A stretch of 64,000 nucleotides of DNA from JAGTVG01 sp963820995 (GTDB taxonomy: Bacteria > Bacteroidota > Bacteroidia > Cytophagales > Cyclobacteriaceae), in contig CAWGCL010000004.1 in the NCBI GenBank assembly GCA_963820995.1, positions 992,001-1,056,000 on the forward strand. The letters run 5' to 3'. Shown here one piece after another: positions 55,962 to 64,000 of the stretch. The first letter of the stretch is position 1. Each line of letters starts with the position of its first letter. A program made the position numbers and the translations under genes. A model generated the notes under the pieces. The model ran no database searches, was not told the origin of the DNA, and was given only the letters and a program-made list of their open reading frames with translations.

Positions 55962-56759
55962 TTATTCTAACTTCTTCCAGGAACGTACGTAATCAATTAG
56001 AAAATAACCTGTGGGATCCTTTGGATCGGGAAGGCCCCACCATTCAGGCATTGTCTCACTATCGAAATTCATCGTAAGAGGTTGGTGCCAATGTGAATTC
56101 TCCCGGGTTCGAACAACCTTGCCATTAACATACCATTTCAATTCACTTTCATTCCATTCCAGGCCCACAGTAATAAATTCATCAGCCAATCTGAAAGGAG
56201 CAATCCATATTTCGTGGTCCGACCAGTGATTTTCTCCATCTTCAGGGGTTTTAAAAACATGGGTTGTGGCAAAAAACTTATGTTCCCAGGATTTGTCAGG
56301 ATGTTTGCCGCAAATTTCAAATACGTCTATTTCTGTCCAGATGTCTTCATCAATAGCATAGAACCAGAATGCGCTGGAGCATCTTGAATCCATGGCCCGG
56401 CAGCGTATCTCAAAGTAACCATACTTCACCTTGGCCTTCGATTGAACTGCAGCGGTCGTAAATGTATGATATCCTTCTGGAAGTCCTTCTAAATCTTCTG
56501 TTTTAGCAACCAGATTCAACATACCATCTTTTAAAATTACATTGTCTTTTGAAAAATAAGCTGGTTTCCTGCCAAGCCATCCAGGATTGTTTGGGAACCA
56601 TTTCGAAGTATCTAAAGAGTTTTGATCAAACTCGTCGCTTAATTCATGTATCATCTCCCAATTCCCTACAAGTTTTGGCTTTATGTCTTCACTGACCTGA
56701 CCCTTAATAATGCATTGGAAGTTCAGTAGTAGAAAAATGATAAGGGCTATATGTTTCAT
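55962..56759 (-). CDS. Glycoside hydrolase family 16 (agarase/carrageenase/porphyranase/laminarinase class)
   Basis: A 265-residue exported GH16 enzyme with signal peptide (IALIIFLLLNFQC; the Cys may be lipidated). The catalytic motif TEIDVFEICG is of the ExDxxE form, with nucleophile and acid/base Glu separated as in agarases, carrageenases, porphyranases and laminarinases, not the lichenase ExDxE form. Other landmarks are YGYFEIRCRAMDSRCSSAFW and the terminal FLIDYVRSWKK. It would cleave an internal beta-linkage in a galactan or glucan; substrate cannot be fixed from sequence. No carbohydrate-binding module. Gfo/Idh gene lies 165 bases upstream. Confidence 0.9.
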   Translation of the reverse strand: MKHIALIIFLLLNFQCIIKGQVSEDIKPKLVGNWEMIHELSDEFDQNSLDTSKWFPNNPGWLGRKPAYFSKDNVILKDGMLNLVAKTEDLEGLPEGYHTFTTAAVQSKAKVKYGYFEIRCRAMDSRCSSAFWFYAIDEDIWTEIDVFEICGKHPDKSWEHKFFATTHVFKTPEDGENHWSDHEIWIAPFRLADEFITVGLEWNESELKWYVNGKVVRTRENSHWHQPLTMNFDSETMPEWWGLPDPKDPTGYFLIDYVRSWKKLE

Positions 56760-56924
56760 GATTAAAAAGTTTATAAATGTGCCAAATTGATCAAATCAGG
56801 GGTCTGAAATGAAGTTCAATTGAAAATACAATTGACATTTGTTATTGAGTTGCTTCTTAATTTCCAATATACAAAAAATAGGTCTTTGTTTTTTGTATAG
56901 TGATTTTATTCAATTTGTAATGGC

Positions 56925-57944
56925 TTAATTTTCCTTAGCCATGTTATAAACGTCTTTCAATTCAACCCATTCTCCATTTCTTTCCTTGCTGACATCAGCT
57001 GCTTCCATGAAGGTATACAACTCAACCGTTTCGCCGGTTGATACTGGAGATTTACCTGTCCGGAAAAAAACGATGATTTCTTCAAGCAATGGTCCATACC
57101 CCTCGCCAGGTCCTACTTCCAGAACACCCTCCCTACCAAAGGCAGTACCTCCATAATGCTGCTGTCCACTGAGGTCACCTCTGAAGGTACCGAGTCGTTC
57201 ACCCGCCCATTTACCAATAACCAGATCTGTATTTTCAGTACTTATTCTTTTCAGGCTTTGACAACCGGTACCCATAATAGTATATAAGATCTCCACACCA
57301 TGTATTCCATACCAGAACAGGTCGGTATGAGACGGTTCGAGGTGTTCCGGGCTATAAGTGCTGGCCCCGGTAATATCCCCAATAATTTTCTCATGTCTTA
57401 CTTCCTGGGCTTTTTTAAGATACCTTAAGGAAGAAGATGAAAACAATGGCACCTTGTTCTTTTCTGCAGCATCATATATTTTAATAACATCAGCTAAGCC
57501 TGCAGCTACTGGTTTGTCTATAAAAAGTGGTTTTTTTGCATTGATAACTTTTAAGGCCTGTTCAAGGTGCAATGTGCCGTCATTCGTTTCGAGCAATATT
57601 CCATCGGACTGTTCAATCAGGGCATCTAGATCATTCTCAATTTTTATGCCCATTGATTTAAATTGTTCTGTGTATTCAGGAATTCTTTTATAACTGGACT
57701 CTATCACTTTACTGCCAAAGGGATATGCGGCAGTTACCTGCATACCTTTCATGCTTTCGTTTTCCGGATCATTTATATACGTTGCAAATGCCGGGCTATG
57801 TGATGTGTCCAAACCAATGATCCCAATATTAAAATCCTGGGTTTTACGTTCACTTGATTGGTTGCAGGATGTATGTAAGGCACTTGCCGTTACCCCAATA
57901 CTTGCAAGCACTGAGCTTTTTAGAAATTGTCTTCTGTTTTTCAT
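56925..57944 (-). CDS. Gfo/Idh/MocA-family oxidoreductase with Tat signal
   Basis: A 339-residue NAD(P)-dependent oxidoreductase-fold protein. The N-terminus NRRQFLKSSVLASIGVTAS is a twin-arginine signal, followed by a possible lipobox (LHTSCNQ). The Rossmann motif is FNIGIIGLDTSH. IDKPVAAG near residue 143 is the conserved EKP-type motif of the family (Lys present, Glu replaced by Asp). Tat export implies folding with cofactor in the cytoplasm and work in the periplasm, as in sugar-oxidising members such as glucose-fructose oxidoreductase. It follows the gamma-glutamyltransferase gene after 11 bases and is probably co-transcribed with it. Confidence 0.88.
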   Translation of the reverse strand: MKNRRQFLKSSVLASIGVTASALHTSCNQSSERKTQDFNIGIIGLDTSHSPAFATYINDPENESMKGMQVTAAYPFGSKVIESSYKRIPEYTEQFKSMGIKIENDLDALIEQSDGILLETNDGTLHLEQALKVINAKKPLFIDKPVAAGLADVIKIYDAAEKNKVPLFSSSSLRYLKKAQEVRHEKIIGDITGASTYSPEHLEPSHTDLFWYGIHGVEILYTIMGTGCQSLKRISTENTDLVIGKWAGERLGTFRGDLSGQQHYGGTAFGREGVLEVGPGEGYGPLLEEIIVFFRTGKSPVSTGETVELYTFMEAADVSKERNGEWVELKDVYNMAKEN

Positions 57945-57955
57945 AATAATAATTT

Positions 57956-59686
57956 TTAAAATCCTGAAGTTGCATCATCTCCCCTGGGATCAGCCCCCCC
58001 TTCCAAACGTCCATCATCCAATACCAGAATGGCATCCACCCGGCTATATGGGCCCCTCACCATGAGTTTATGTCCCATAACCAGCAATTCTTCCTTGACT
58101 TCATCATCCATCCTGCCACTTTCAAACATGATATGATCTGGTTTCCATTGATGATGGAACCTTTTATAAGTTACAGCTTTTTGCATACTTTGGCCAAATT
58201 CTACTACATTAAGAAAGGATTGTAGTACAGAGGTAATAATTTTAGATCCACCCGGAGAGCCAATAACCATATATAAATCCCCATTCTTTTCTACAATTGT
58301 AGGTGTCATGGAACTTAACATCCGCTTTCCAGGCACTATGGCATTTGCTTCACCTCCTATTAATCCAAACATATTGGGGACTCCGGGTTTAAGGCTAAAA
58401 TCATCCATTTCATTATTCAATAAGAAACCGGCACCTGCAACAAAAACCTTTGATCCATACCCGCCATTTAAGGTAGTGGTCACAGCTACAGCATTTCCAA
58501 AAGGATCAACGATAGAAAAATGCGTAGTTTCCATATGTTCATTCAATCCCAGTTCGCCGGCATAGATGTCATCCGATGGCTTGGTCTTTTCAGGATTGAA
58601 ATCCATCATTCTGTTTCTATTATATATGCTATCAAGCAATTGAATTATGGGGACATTATAGAAGTCCATATCACCTAAATACTTCGCCCTATCAGCATAA
58701 ACTCGTTTTTCAGCTTCCGCCAGCAGATGGATATATTCAGCTTCATCAAGGTTATATTCTGATAGGGGAAATTCTTCCAGCATTTGTAAAAGCTGGACAA
58801 AAGAAATTCCGCCTGCTGAAGGTGGCCCCATAGAAATTATCTTAAATTCTTTGTAGTGACCAACAATAGGCTCTCTCCATATTGCTTCATAGGAATCAAG
58901 ATCTTCATAAGATATGAGTCCATCTCCTCTTTGCATTTCGGCTACGATAAGTTCTGCCGTATGGCCTTCATAAAACCCGGCCCTTTTATTGTTTTTTATT
59001 CTAACAAGGGTTTCAGCAAGATCGGTATATCGAATAGTGTCACCTGCTTTCCATTCCTCATTCAATACAAAATCAGGAGATATTGTATTTACTTCAATAA
59101 TGGTCTTCTGATTATTATTCAATCCTAAAGCTTCTTTTCTGGTTAGTTGAAAACCATTCCTTGCGAGGTTTATTGAAGGCTGAATAAGTTCCTCCCAATC
59201 AAGCGTTCCGAATTTTTGATAAGCTTTATCCATACCATCCACTACACCTGGCACACCGGATGCAAGATGACCTTTTAGGCTCAGATCTTTAATAACCTGT
59301 CCTGTGGAATCAAGATACATATCACGGCTGCTTTTTAAGGGTGCTTTTTCCCTGAAATCAAGCGAATAAATGCTTCCATCATTTTTACGGACTACCATAA
59401 AGCCTCCACCTCCAATATTCCCGGCTGCCGGATAAACAACCGAAAGTGCGAATTGAACCGCTATGGCTGCATCCATTGCATTTCCACCTTTTTTCAAGAT
59501 TTCCACACCTACTGCAGATGCTAATGGATGAGCTGATACTACCATTGCATTATCTGTGATGATCCCTCTCGATATTTTTTGCTCTCTGCTATTCCCATCC
59601 TCCGTCTGGCAGTTACTCGTTATCAGAATCAGCATTACATAATACAGTAAATGGTATATTCTATGGATTTTAAATTTCTTCATCAT
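57956..59686 (-). CDS. ggt: Gamma-glutamyltransferase, lipoprotein
   Basis: A 576-residue gamma-glutamyltranspeptidase precursor. The lipobox Cys is in LITSNCQTED. The large-subunit landmarks are VSAHPLASAVGVEIL, NAMDAAIAVQFALSVV, GNIGGGGFMVV and DFREKAP. The autocleavage/nucleophile Thr is in HMETTHFSIVD near residue 388, giving a heavy and a light chain, followed by GNAVAVTTTLNGGYGSK and SSMTPTIV. It hydrolyses or transfers the gamma-glutamyl group of glutathione and similar peptides in the periplasm. The start overlaps the preceding GNAT by 17 bases. Confidence 0.95.
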   Translation of the reverse strand: MMKKFKIHRIYHLLYYVMLILITSNCQTEDGNSREQKISRGIITDNAMVVSAHPLASAVGVEILKKGGNAMDAAIAVQFALSVVYPAAGNIGGGGFMVVRKNDGSIYSLDFREKAPLKSSRDMYLDSTGQVIKDLSLKGHLASGVPGVVDGMDKAYQKFGTLDWEELIQPSINLARNGFQLTRKEALGLNNNQKTIIEVNTISPDFVLNEEWKAGDTIRYTDLAETLVRIKNNKRAGFYEGHTAELIVAEMQRGDGLISYEDLDSYEAIWREPIVGHYKEFKIISMGPPSAGGISFVQLLQMLEEFPLSEYNLDEAEYIHLLAEAEKRVYADRAKYLGDMDFYNVPIIQLLDSIYNRNRMMDFNPEKTKPSDDIYAGELGLNEHMETTHFSIVDPFGNAVAVTTTLNGGYGSKVFVAGAGFLLNNEMDDFSLKPGVPNMFGLIGGEANAIVPGKRMLSSMTPTIVEKNGDLYMVIGSPGGSKIITSVLQSFLNVVEFGQSMQKAVTYKRFHHQWKPDHIMFESGRMDDEVKEELLVMGHKLMVRGPYSRVDAILVLDDGRLEGGADPRGDDATSGF

Positions 59687-60308
59687 CCTTTAATTTATTT
59701 AATTCTTTTATCCGGATTTTTGATATGCCTTTTTCCATTGCATCCGTCCAGGTTCTTGTGTTAATAATATCATTGATTTTTACCAATTCGAGGGGATTGT
59801 TGTTATTGGCTCCTAACATAAGCTCCCACCACCCAGTATCCTGATACCTGCCAAATTTATAACCTACATTGTGATATACACCCACAGGTTTAAATCCCAT
59901 ACTTTCATGGAAGCTGACACTCACGGAATTTGGTAATGTAATGCCGGCAAGCACATTTGAAACTCCCTGTGCTTTAAGGATCTCCATTAGTGAAGTATAC
60001 AAGGCAGTAGCTACCCCGCATTGCCTGAAATCAATGTGGACGTATACTGAAAGTTCCTTGGTTACTTCATAGGCTTGTCTTAACCGGTGATCAGCGGCAT
60101 AAGCATATCCGGCCAGCTTATTGTCAATATAGCAAACCAGGCATGGTAATTTTTCCTGATAATGACTGACCCTGTGTTGAAATTCTTCCCTGGTGGGTAC
60201 TTCGGTCTCAAAAGATACGGTAGAATTAAGAATATAAGGTATATATATTTCCAGCATCTTCTCTGTATCTTGCTGGTTCGCTGATCTAATGACAATACTA
60301 CCTTTCAA
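59670..60308 (-). CDS. GNAT acetyltransferase, phosphinothricin-acetyltransferase-like
   Basis: A 212-residue acetyltransferase. It opens IVIRSANQQDTEKMLEIYIP, then STVSFETEVPTREEF, the acetyl-CoA motif VYVHIDFRQCGVATALYTSL and LPNSVSVSFHESMGFKPVGV, a pattern of PAT/MnaT enzymes acting on methionine sulfone, phosphinothricin or related amino-acid analogues. About 40 residues follow the usual end (from GANNNNPLEL), ending in a Lys/Glu-rich tail; that extension is unusual and overlaps the ggt start. Coupling with a gamma-glutamyltransferase suggests amino-acid or glutathione-conjugate handling. Substrate unknown. Confidence 0.85.
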   Translation of the reverse strand: MKGSIVIRSANQQDTEKMLEIYIPYILNSTVSFETEVPTREEFQHRVSHYQEKLPCLVCYIDNKLAGYAYAADHRLRQAYEVTKELSVYVHIDFRQCGVATALYTSLMEILKAQGVSNVLAGITLPNSVSVSFHESMGFKPVGVYHNVGYKFGRYQDTGWWELMLGANNNNPLELVKINDIINTRTWTDAMEKGISKIRIKELNKLKDDEEI

Positions 60309-60493
60309 ATTATAAGCGAATTATTGGTTCAGAAATATACTATTACACTAAAGTTACAATGGACTTAGGTTTTAAAGTATGTTTTTTGTGGAAACATACG
60401 GCCGACCATATAATTATTTTAATGTTTTGCAGGTTTTTATTTTTAAAAATAGCTTTAGACAGATAATTTGATGTAATATTAGAAAACAGTGTT

Positions 60494-61201
60494 TTGCCTA
60501 TTCTTGAAATAAACGGATTAGTAAAGGCCTATTTTAAAGGTGAAATGGCCATCAAAGCAGTGGATGGCATCAGTTTCACAGTCAAAAAAGGTGAAATCGT
60601 TTCTATTGTCGGACGGTCCGGTTCGGGGAAATCAACACTTCTTAATCTTATTGGGGGACTTGATACTGCCTCTGAAGGAAAAATCATTTATGACGGAAAG
60701 AAAATATCCGATTGGACGAGGAATGAACTTGCTTACCATCGCCGTTTCCATGTCGGAATGATATTTCAGTCATTTAACATGATATTTACCAGAAACGCCC
60801 TGGAAAATGTAGTACTGGCTTTAATATTTGGAGGATGTCCCAAAAACGAGAGACGGTCTAAGGCCAAGGATTTGCTGAACCGGGTTGGGCTTTCAGAAAG
60901 GATCTACCACAAACCAGATGAACTGTCAGGGGGAGAAATCCAACGTGTAGCTATTGCGAGGGCCCTGGCAAATGATCCTGAAATTATCCTTGCAGATGAG
61001 CCTACCGGAAACCTCGACAGTACTACAGCAGATGAAATCATGGATCTATTGGTTAGTTTGAATGAGGAACAGGGAAAGACCATACTTCTTGTGACGCATG
61101 ACCGGGAAACCGCTGAAAAGATATCAGACAGGATGATTAGTTTGTTGGATGGCAAAATATTGGAAGATAAGAAAATTAAAAGGATAAATGAAGATCGGTG
61201 A
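60494..61201 (+). CDS. ABC transporter ATP-binding protein (MacB/LolD type)
   Basis: A 235-residue ATPase. Walker A is GRSGSGKSTLLNLIGGLD near residue 40, Q-loop IFQSFNMI, signature LSGGEIQRVAIARAL near 143, Walker B ILADEPTGNLD, and switch His in LLVTHDRE. The set and the LNLIGGLD signature place it with MacB/LolD/FtsE ATPases. No ATG is available; TTG at 60494 gives the normal N-terminus MPILEINGLV. It overlaps the permease gene by 14 bases, and the two form one transporter or mechanotransmission complex. Confidence 0.93.
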   Translation: MPILEINGLVKAYFKGEMAIKAVDGISFTVKKGEIVSIVGRSGSGKSTLLNLIGGLDTASEGKIIYDGKKISDWTRNELAYHRRFHVGMIFQSFNMIFTRNALENVVLALIFGGCPKNERRSKAKDLLNRVGLSERIYHKPDELSGGEIQRVAIARALANDPEIILADEPTGNLDSTTADEIMDLLVSLNEEQGKTILLVTHDRETAEKISDRMISLLDGKILEDKKIKRINEDR

Positions 61202-62615
61202 TATGATCGAGCTGGGGTTTGCCAATTTATGGCGAACGAAATTACGTACCACCCTCACAACATTGGGAGTTGTGATCGGTATTGGTGCCCTTACCTCAAT
61301 GATATCCTTTGGTACAGGTATGGAGAAAAATATTACTGAGGCATTTAAGAATAACGATCTTTTCAACAGCTTGACGGTAACAGCCAGAAAAATTGACCTT
61401 GAAAGTATTGCCGAAGGGGATGTCAGTTCATTGACCAATCAGGTGAACCAAACGGTAACCAGGTTGAGTGATTCAACATTGGCACAAATCAATGACGTTG
61501 AAGGTGTCAATATTGCATTTCCTGAATTGACTTTCAAGGCGAAATTAAAAGTATTGGATAAAGACAGGGAGGTTACGGTTTCCGGGATACCTCACAGTTT
61601 AGAAACATATCAGCCTTTCAATAATATAACGTATGGTTCCTTTTTTGAAAACGATTCCTCAGCTGTAGTGATTGTGAGATGGGAGACACTTAAAAGGATG
61701 AAGATAATTGTGGAGGATCCTGATGAGCCTGTAAAATTCAACTTTGAAGAAAAGGATCAGAAATTTCTGGTTCTTCCTCCGGACTCCTTGATTGGGAAAC
61801 CAATTCAGATCACTACGGCGGTAATGGATTATTCAAACCTGGCCCTGAATCCAATGAAATTATTATCTGGGAATCGGGAGATCCCATTTAAAGAGAAGAC
61901 TACCACTTTCATTTTGGGCGGGATTATAAAAAAGAAAACGCAATTTGATAACCAAAATGTAAGAGGTGACGTCTTAGTGCCATATAAAACAGCAAATAAA
62001 GTGCCACGTCTCGGGTTTACCAATATATGGGATGTTTTGGGGGGCGATTCTAACGATGGTGGTTATAGTGCAATTTATGTCCGGTTAAAAGATCCCAAAT
62101 TCATGGATCCGGTAGTTAAAACATTAAAAGATGATTTAGGCCTGAACGTTTTTGCTATTACCGATCAATTGAAGGAGATAAGAAGAGGATTCCTCATTCT
62201 GGATGGTATTCTTGGAGCCATAGGAACTATTGCGCTTATTGTTGCCGGATTGGGAATAGTTAATACCATGATCATGTCTATACTGGAAAGGACCAGGGAA
62301 ATTGGAATCATGAAGGCGATTGGAGGGAGCGAAAATCAGATCAAATGGATATTTTTCGTGGAAGCAGGATCAATCGGACTTGTTGGTGCTGTATTTGGAT
62401 TAATTCTAGGATGGATTGTAACACGCATTGCCAATCAAATTGCCAATTCACAGTTTATGCCGGCCGGAGAACCTCATGTTGATTTTTTTTATTTTCCGTT
62501 GTGGTTAATTTTTGGATCTGTTGCCTTTTCTATATTGTTGAGTTTGATAGCTGGATTATATCCTGCAATCAGGGCTGCACGAATCGATCCTGTTAGGGCA
62601 TTAAGACATGATTAG
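61188..62615 (+). CDS. ABC transporter permease, MacB/FtsX type
   Basis: A 475-residue permease with one N-terminal helix (TTLTTLGVVIGIGALTSMIS), a large periplasmic MacB-PCD-like domain (residues about 45-330) and the FtsX domain with three helices at the C-terminus (GTIALIVAGLGIVNTMIMSI, GLVGAVFGLILGWIVTRI, LIFGSVAFSILLSLIAGLYP), closing with PAIRAARIDPVRALRHD. Single copy of the FtsX domain, so two are needed per complex. It probably exports a peptide, lipid or lipoprotein, or transmits force to envelope partners; no outer-membrane or membrane-fusion protein gene is adjacent. Confidence 0.92.
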   Translation: MKIGDMIELGFANLWRTKLRTTLTTLGVVIGIGALTSMISFGTGMEKNITEAFKNNDLFNSLTVTARKIDLESIAEGDVSSLTNQVNQTVTRLSDSTLAQINDVEGVNIAFPELTFKAKLKVLDKDREVTVSGIPHSLETYQPFNNITYGSFFENDSSAVVIVRWETLKRMKIIVEDPDEPVKFNFEEKDQKFLVLPPDSLIGKPIQITTAVMDYSNLALNPMKLLSGNREIPFKEKTTTFILGGIIKKKTQFDNQNVRGDVLVPYKTANKVPRLGFTNIWDVLGGDSNDGGYSAIYVRLKDPKFMDPVVKTLKDDLGLNVFAITDQLKEIRRGFLILDGILGAIGTIALIVAGLGIVNTMIMSILERTREIGIMKAIGGSENQIKWIFFVEAGSIGLVGAVFGLILGWIVTRIANQIANSQFMPAGEPHVDFFYFPLWLIFGSVAFSILLSLIAGLYPAIRAARIDPVRALRHD

Positions 62616-62660
62616 CCATTTTTAGACTTATCCGGGTTAAAAATTTAGATGATTGATAGC

Positions 62661-63284
62661 CTATTTCTTTTCTAACACTTTGCTTTTTTTCAACTCCTTG
62701 GCAATTGATTTTGAAAAATCCTCAACAGCTATATCCAGGGATTGTGGTTGATAGGTTTGAGTAGTGGCTTCATAAAGTACAGATTCATCATCGGTTTTAA
62801 ATAGCTTGGAATGAACCACAAATGCCTTTTCCTGAATGGTATAGCCCGTGCTATACTTATTCTGATAAGAATCAAGGAAATTATAAATGGTAGGTGAAGT
62901 TGGTGTTAGGTTGTAAGCTGCCTGTGGATTTTCAAATCTTTCTTTAGTCTCAATATCGGTGAATAATGTGGTAAGAATACCATCAAACCCGTTTTCTTCT
63001 AAAACCTTAACTATCTGATCCTTGGTTGGAATGCGTTTATGTTCAAAATACCGGTTTGAGGGTGAAGCAGAAAATTTGAATTTACTTAACCAGAAAGTAA
63101 TCTCACCTTCAACTGTTTTTCGCGTATCAAAATTCTCCCCTAAATGAAGTATCATTATGTTATCCAATTTAGAATCCTTTTCATTGATACCACTCGATTT
63201 AACATTTGTCTGACTGAATGCATTGAACGCCATAAAAAAGCAAATGATCAGAAATAAGCCGGATATAGATAATTTTCGATTCAT
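62661..63284 (-). CDS. Secreted protein of unknown function
   Basis: A 207-residue protein with signal peptide (FLIICFFMAFNAFSQ). The mature part is alpha/beta with DNIMILHLGENFDTRKTVE, IVKVLEENGFDGILTTLF and a C-terminal AVEDFSKSIAKELKKS. The layout (a short strand, a helix, then a strand with GILT, and a late helix) resembles periplasmic proteins that use a DUF4136-like or TPM-like fold, but no call is safe. It converges on the ABC permease with 45 bases between. Single gene. Confidence 0.7.
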   Translation of the reverse strand: MNRKLSISGLFLIICFFMAFNAFSQTNVKSSGINEKDSKLDNIMILHLGENFDTRKTVEGEITFWLSKFKFSASPSNRYFEHKRIPTKDQIVKVLEENGFDGILTTLFTDIETKERFENPQAAYNLTPTSPTIYNFLDSYQNKYSTGYTIQEKAFVVHSKLFKTDDESVLYEATTQTYQPQSLDIAVEDFSKSIAKELKKSKVLEKK

Positions 63285-63582
63285 AATTTCTAATTTGATA
63301 AAGTAAAATTATAATATTTTGTTTCGAATCGTTAATAAATTAAATTTAAAATATATTTTTCGCCGGTCTGTGATCATACAAGGAGGGGGCTGATTATGGT
63401 TATTTATTTTCAATAAGCATATTTTTTAGCAATACTATATTCCTTTGCAGGAATTTTTGATCACTCGCCGGATTTAATGTTGATGCTTCAGGATTTTTAA
63501 CGCTGGTTTGATTTAATCGCCTGAATTTCTATCTGACTTTATTTTAGTTTATATAATTTTTTTACATTAAATAATTCCTTAT

Positions 63583-64000
63583 ATGTCAAATCTTAAATTC
63601 GCAATTTTCGGGACGGGATTCTGGTCGCAATTCCAACTGGGTGCATGGAATGAGTTAAAAGGAGTGGAATGTGTTGCCTTATGTAATCGTACAAAATCTA
63701 AAGCCGAGGAACTGGCTAAAAGATTTGAAGTCCCTCGTGTTTATGATGATCCGGATGAGTTGTTTAAAAATGAAGATCTGGATTTTATCGACATAATAAC
63801 AGATGTGGATACCCATTATAAGTTTGTTAAAATGGGCGTTGATTATGGATTGAAGAATATTATTTGTCAGAAACCAATGGCACCGGATTTTGAAACCGCG
63901 AAGAAAATGATGGCCTTGACCAGGGAAGCAGGTATAAATTTTTATATTCATGAAAACTACAGATGGGAGCGACCGCTGCGGCGCTTTAAGGAAATTCTGG
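63583..64000 (+). CDS. Gfo/Idh/MocA-family oxidoreductase, 3' end beyond window
   Basis: The first 139 codons of an oxidoreductase from an ATG at 63583. The Rossmann start is KFAIFGTGFWSQFQLGAW, followed by CVALCNRTKSKAEELAKRF and DFIDIITDVDTHY. The family motif EKP appears as CQKPMAPDFETAKK (Lys and Pro kept). FYIHENYRWERP is typical of the substrate-site start. No Tat signal, so unlike the member at 56925 it is cytoplasmic. Likely an NAD(P)-dependent dehydrogenase of a sugar or inositol. The gene is cut by the window end and has not stopped. Confidence 0.9.
   Translation, partial: MSNLKFAIFGTGFWSQFQLGAWNELKGVECVALCNRTKSKAEELAKRFEVPRVYDDPDELFKNEDLDFIDIITDVDTHYKFVKMGVDYGLKNIICQKPMAPDFETAKKMMALTREAGINFYIHENYRWERPLRRFKEIL

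Overview
The window is chromosomal DNA from a member of the Bacteroidota, most likely a marine Cytophagales-type lineage. The evidence is TonB-dependent receptors with carboxypeptidase-regulatory N-termini, a DUF4249 lipoprotein, a type IX secretion C-terminal sorting domain, lipoproteins with acidic residues after the Cys, promoters of the TTG-n20-TAnnTTTG type, few Shine-Dalgarno sequences, and low GC. The marine assignment rests on a GH16 enzyme of the agarase/carrageenase active-site class and a sulfotransferase, and is an inference.

Layout. 1-11.3 kb is central metabolism: a PaaN-like aldehyde dehydrogenase that is frameshifted and lacks the expected catalytic Cys, cinA, a 2-oxoacid dehydrogenase E2, and a leftward cluster pta - 3-hydroxyacyl-CoA dehydrogenase - ackA - NifX-like protein. 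These are followed by an EI24/CysZ-like membrane protein, a succinate-semialdehyde-type dehydrogenase and a YdcF-type protein. 11.3-17.6 kb holds a 1030-residue ABCG-type half transporter with an extra N-terminal module, two exported proteins of unknown function, a Dabb protein, a small protein and a secreted two-module protein. 17.6-23.3 kb is housekeeping: a histone-deacetylase-like hydrolase, ComEC, a GNAT, PhoH, a SAM hydroxide adenosyltransferase and tRNA-Leu(CAA).

23.5-34.9 kb is the most distinctive part. It contains a DUF2867-type SDR flanked by palindromes, a flavoprotein paired with a stand-alone cyclic-nucleotide-binding domain, and a 1581-residue secreted serine peptidase carrying nine copies of a basic hexapeptide (NIKRLA and variants). 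A TPR/transmembrane adenylate cyclase follows it. 35-41.4 kb is a tight three-gene outer-membrane operon (MG2-like protein with a plug-like module, TonB-dependent receptor, DUF4249 lipoprotein).

41.5-50.3 kb has a Ca2+-type P-ATPase, a DUF1295 membrane enzyme, a sulfotransferase, and a lipoprotein divergent from a second TonB-dependent receptor. 50.7-60.3 kb is a carbohydrate-oriented block (GH38, sugar porter, GH16, Tat-exported Gfo/Idh/MocA oxidoreductase), with a gamma-glutamyltransferase and a GNAT at its right end. 60.5-64 kb has a MacB/LolCDE-type ABC pair, a secreted unknown protein and the 5' part of another Gfo/Idh/MocA gene cut by the window edge.

No CRISPR array, rRNA, insertion sequence or prophage was recognised. 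The strongest candidate for something undescribed is the codon-diversified NIKRLA hexapeptide array in the secreted peptidase. Next are the flavoprotein/cNMP-sensor pair and the broken PaaN.
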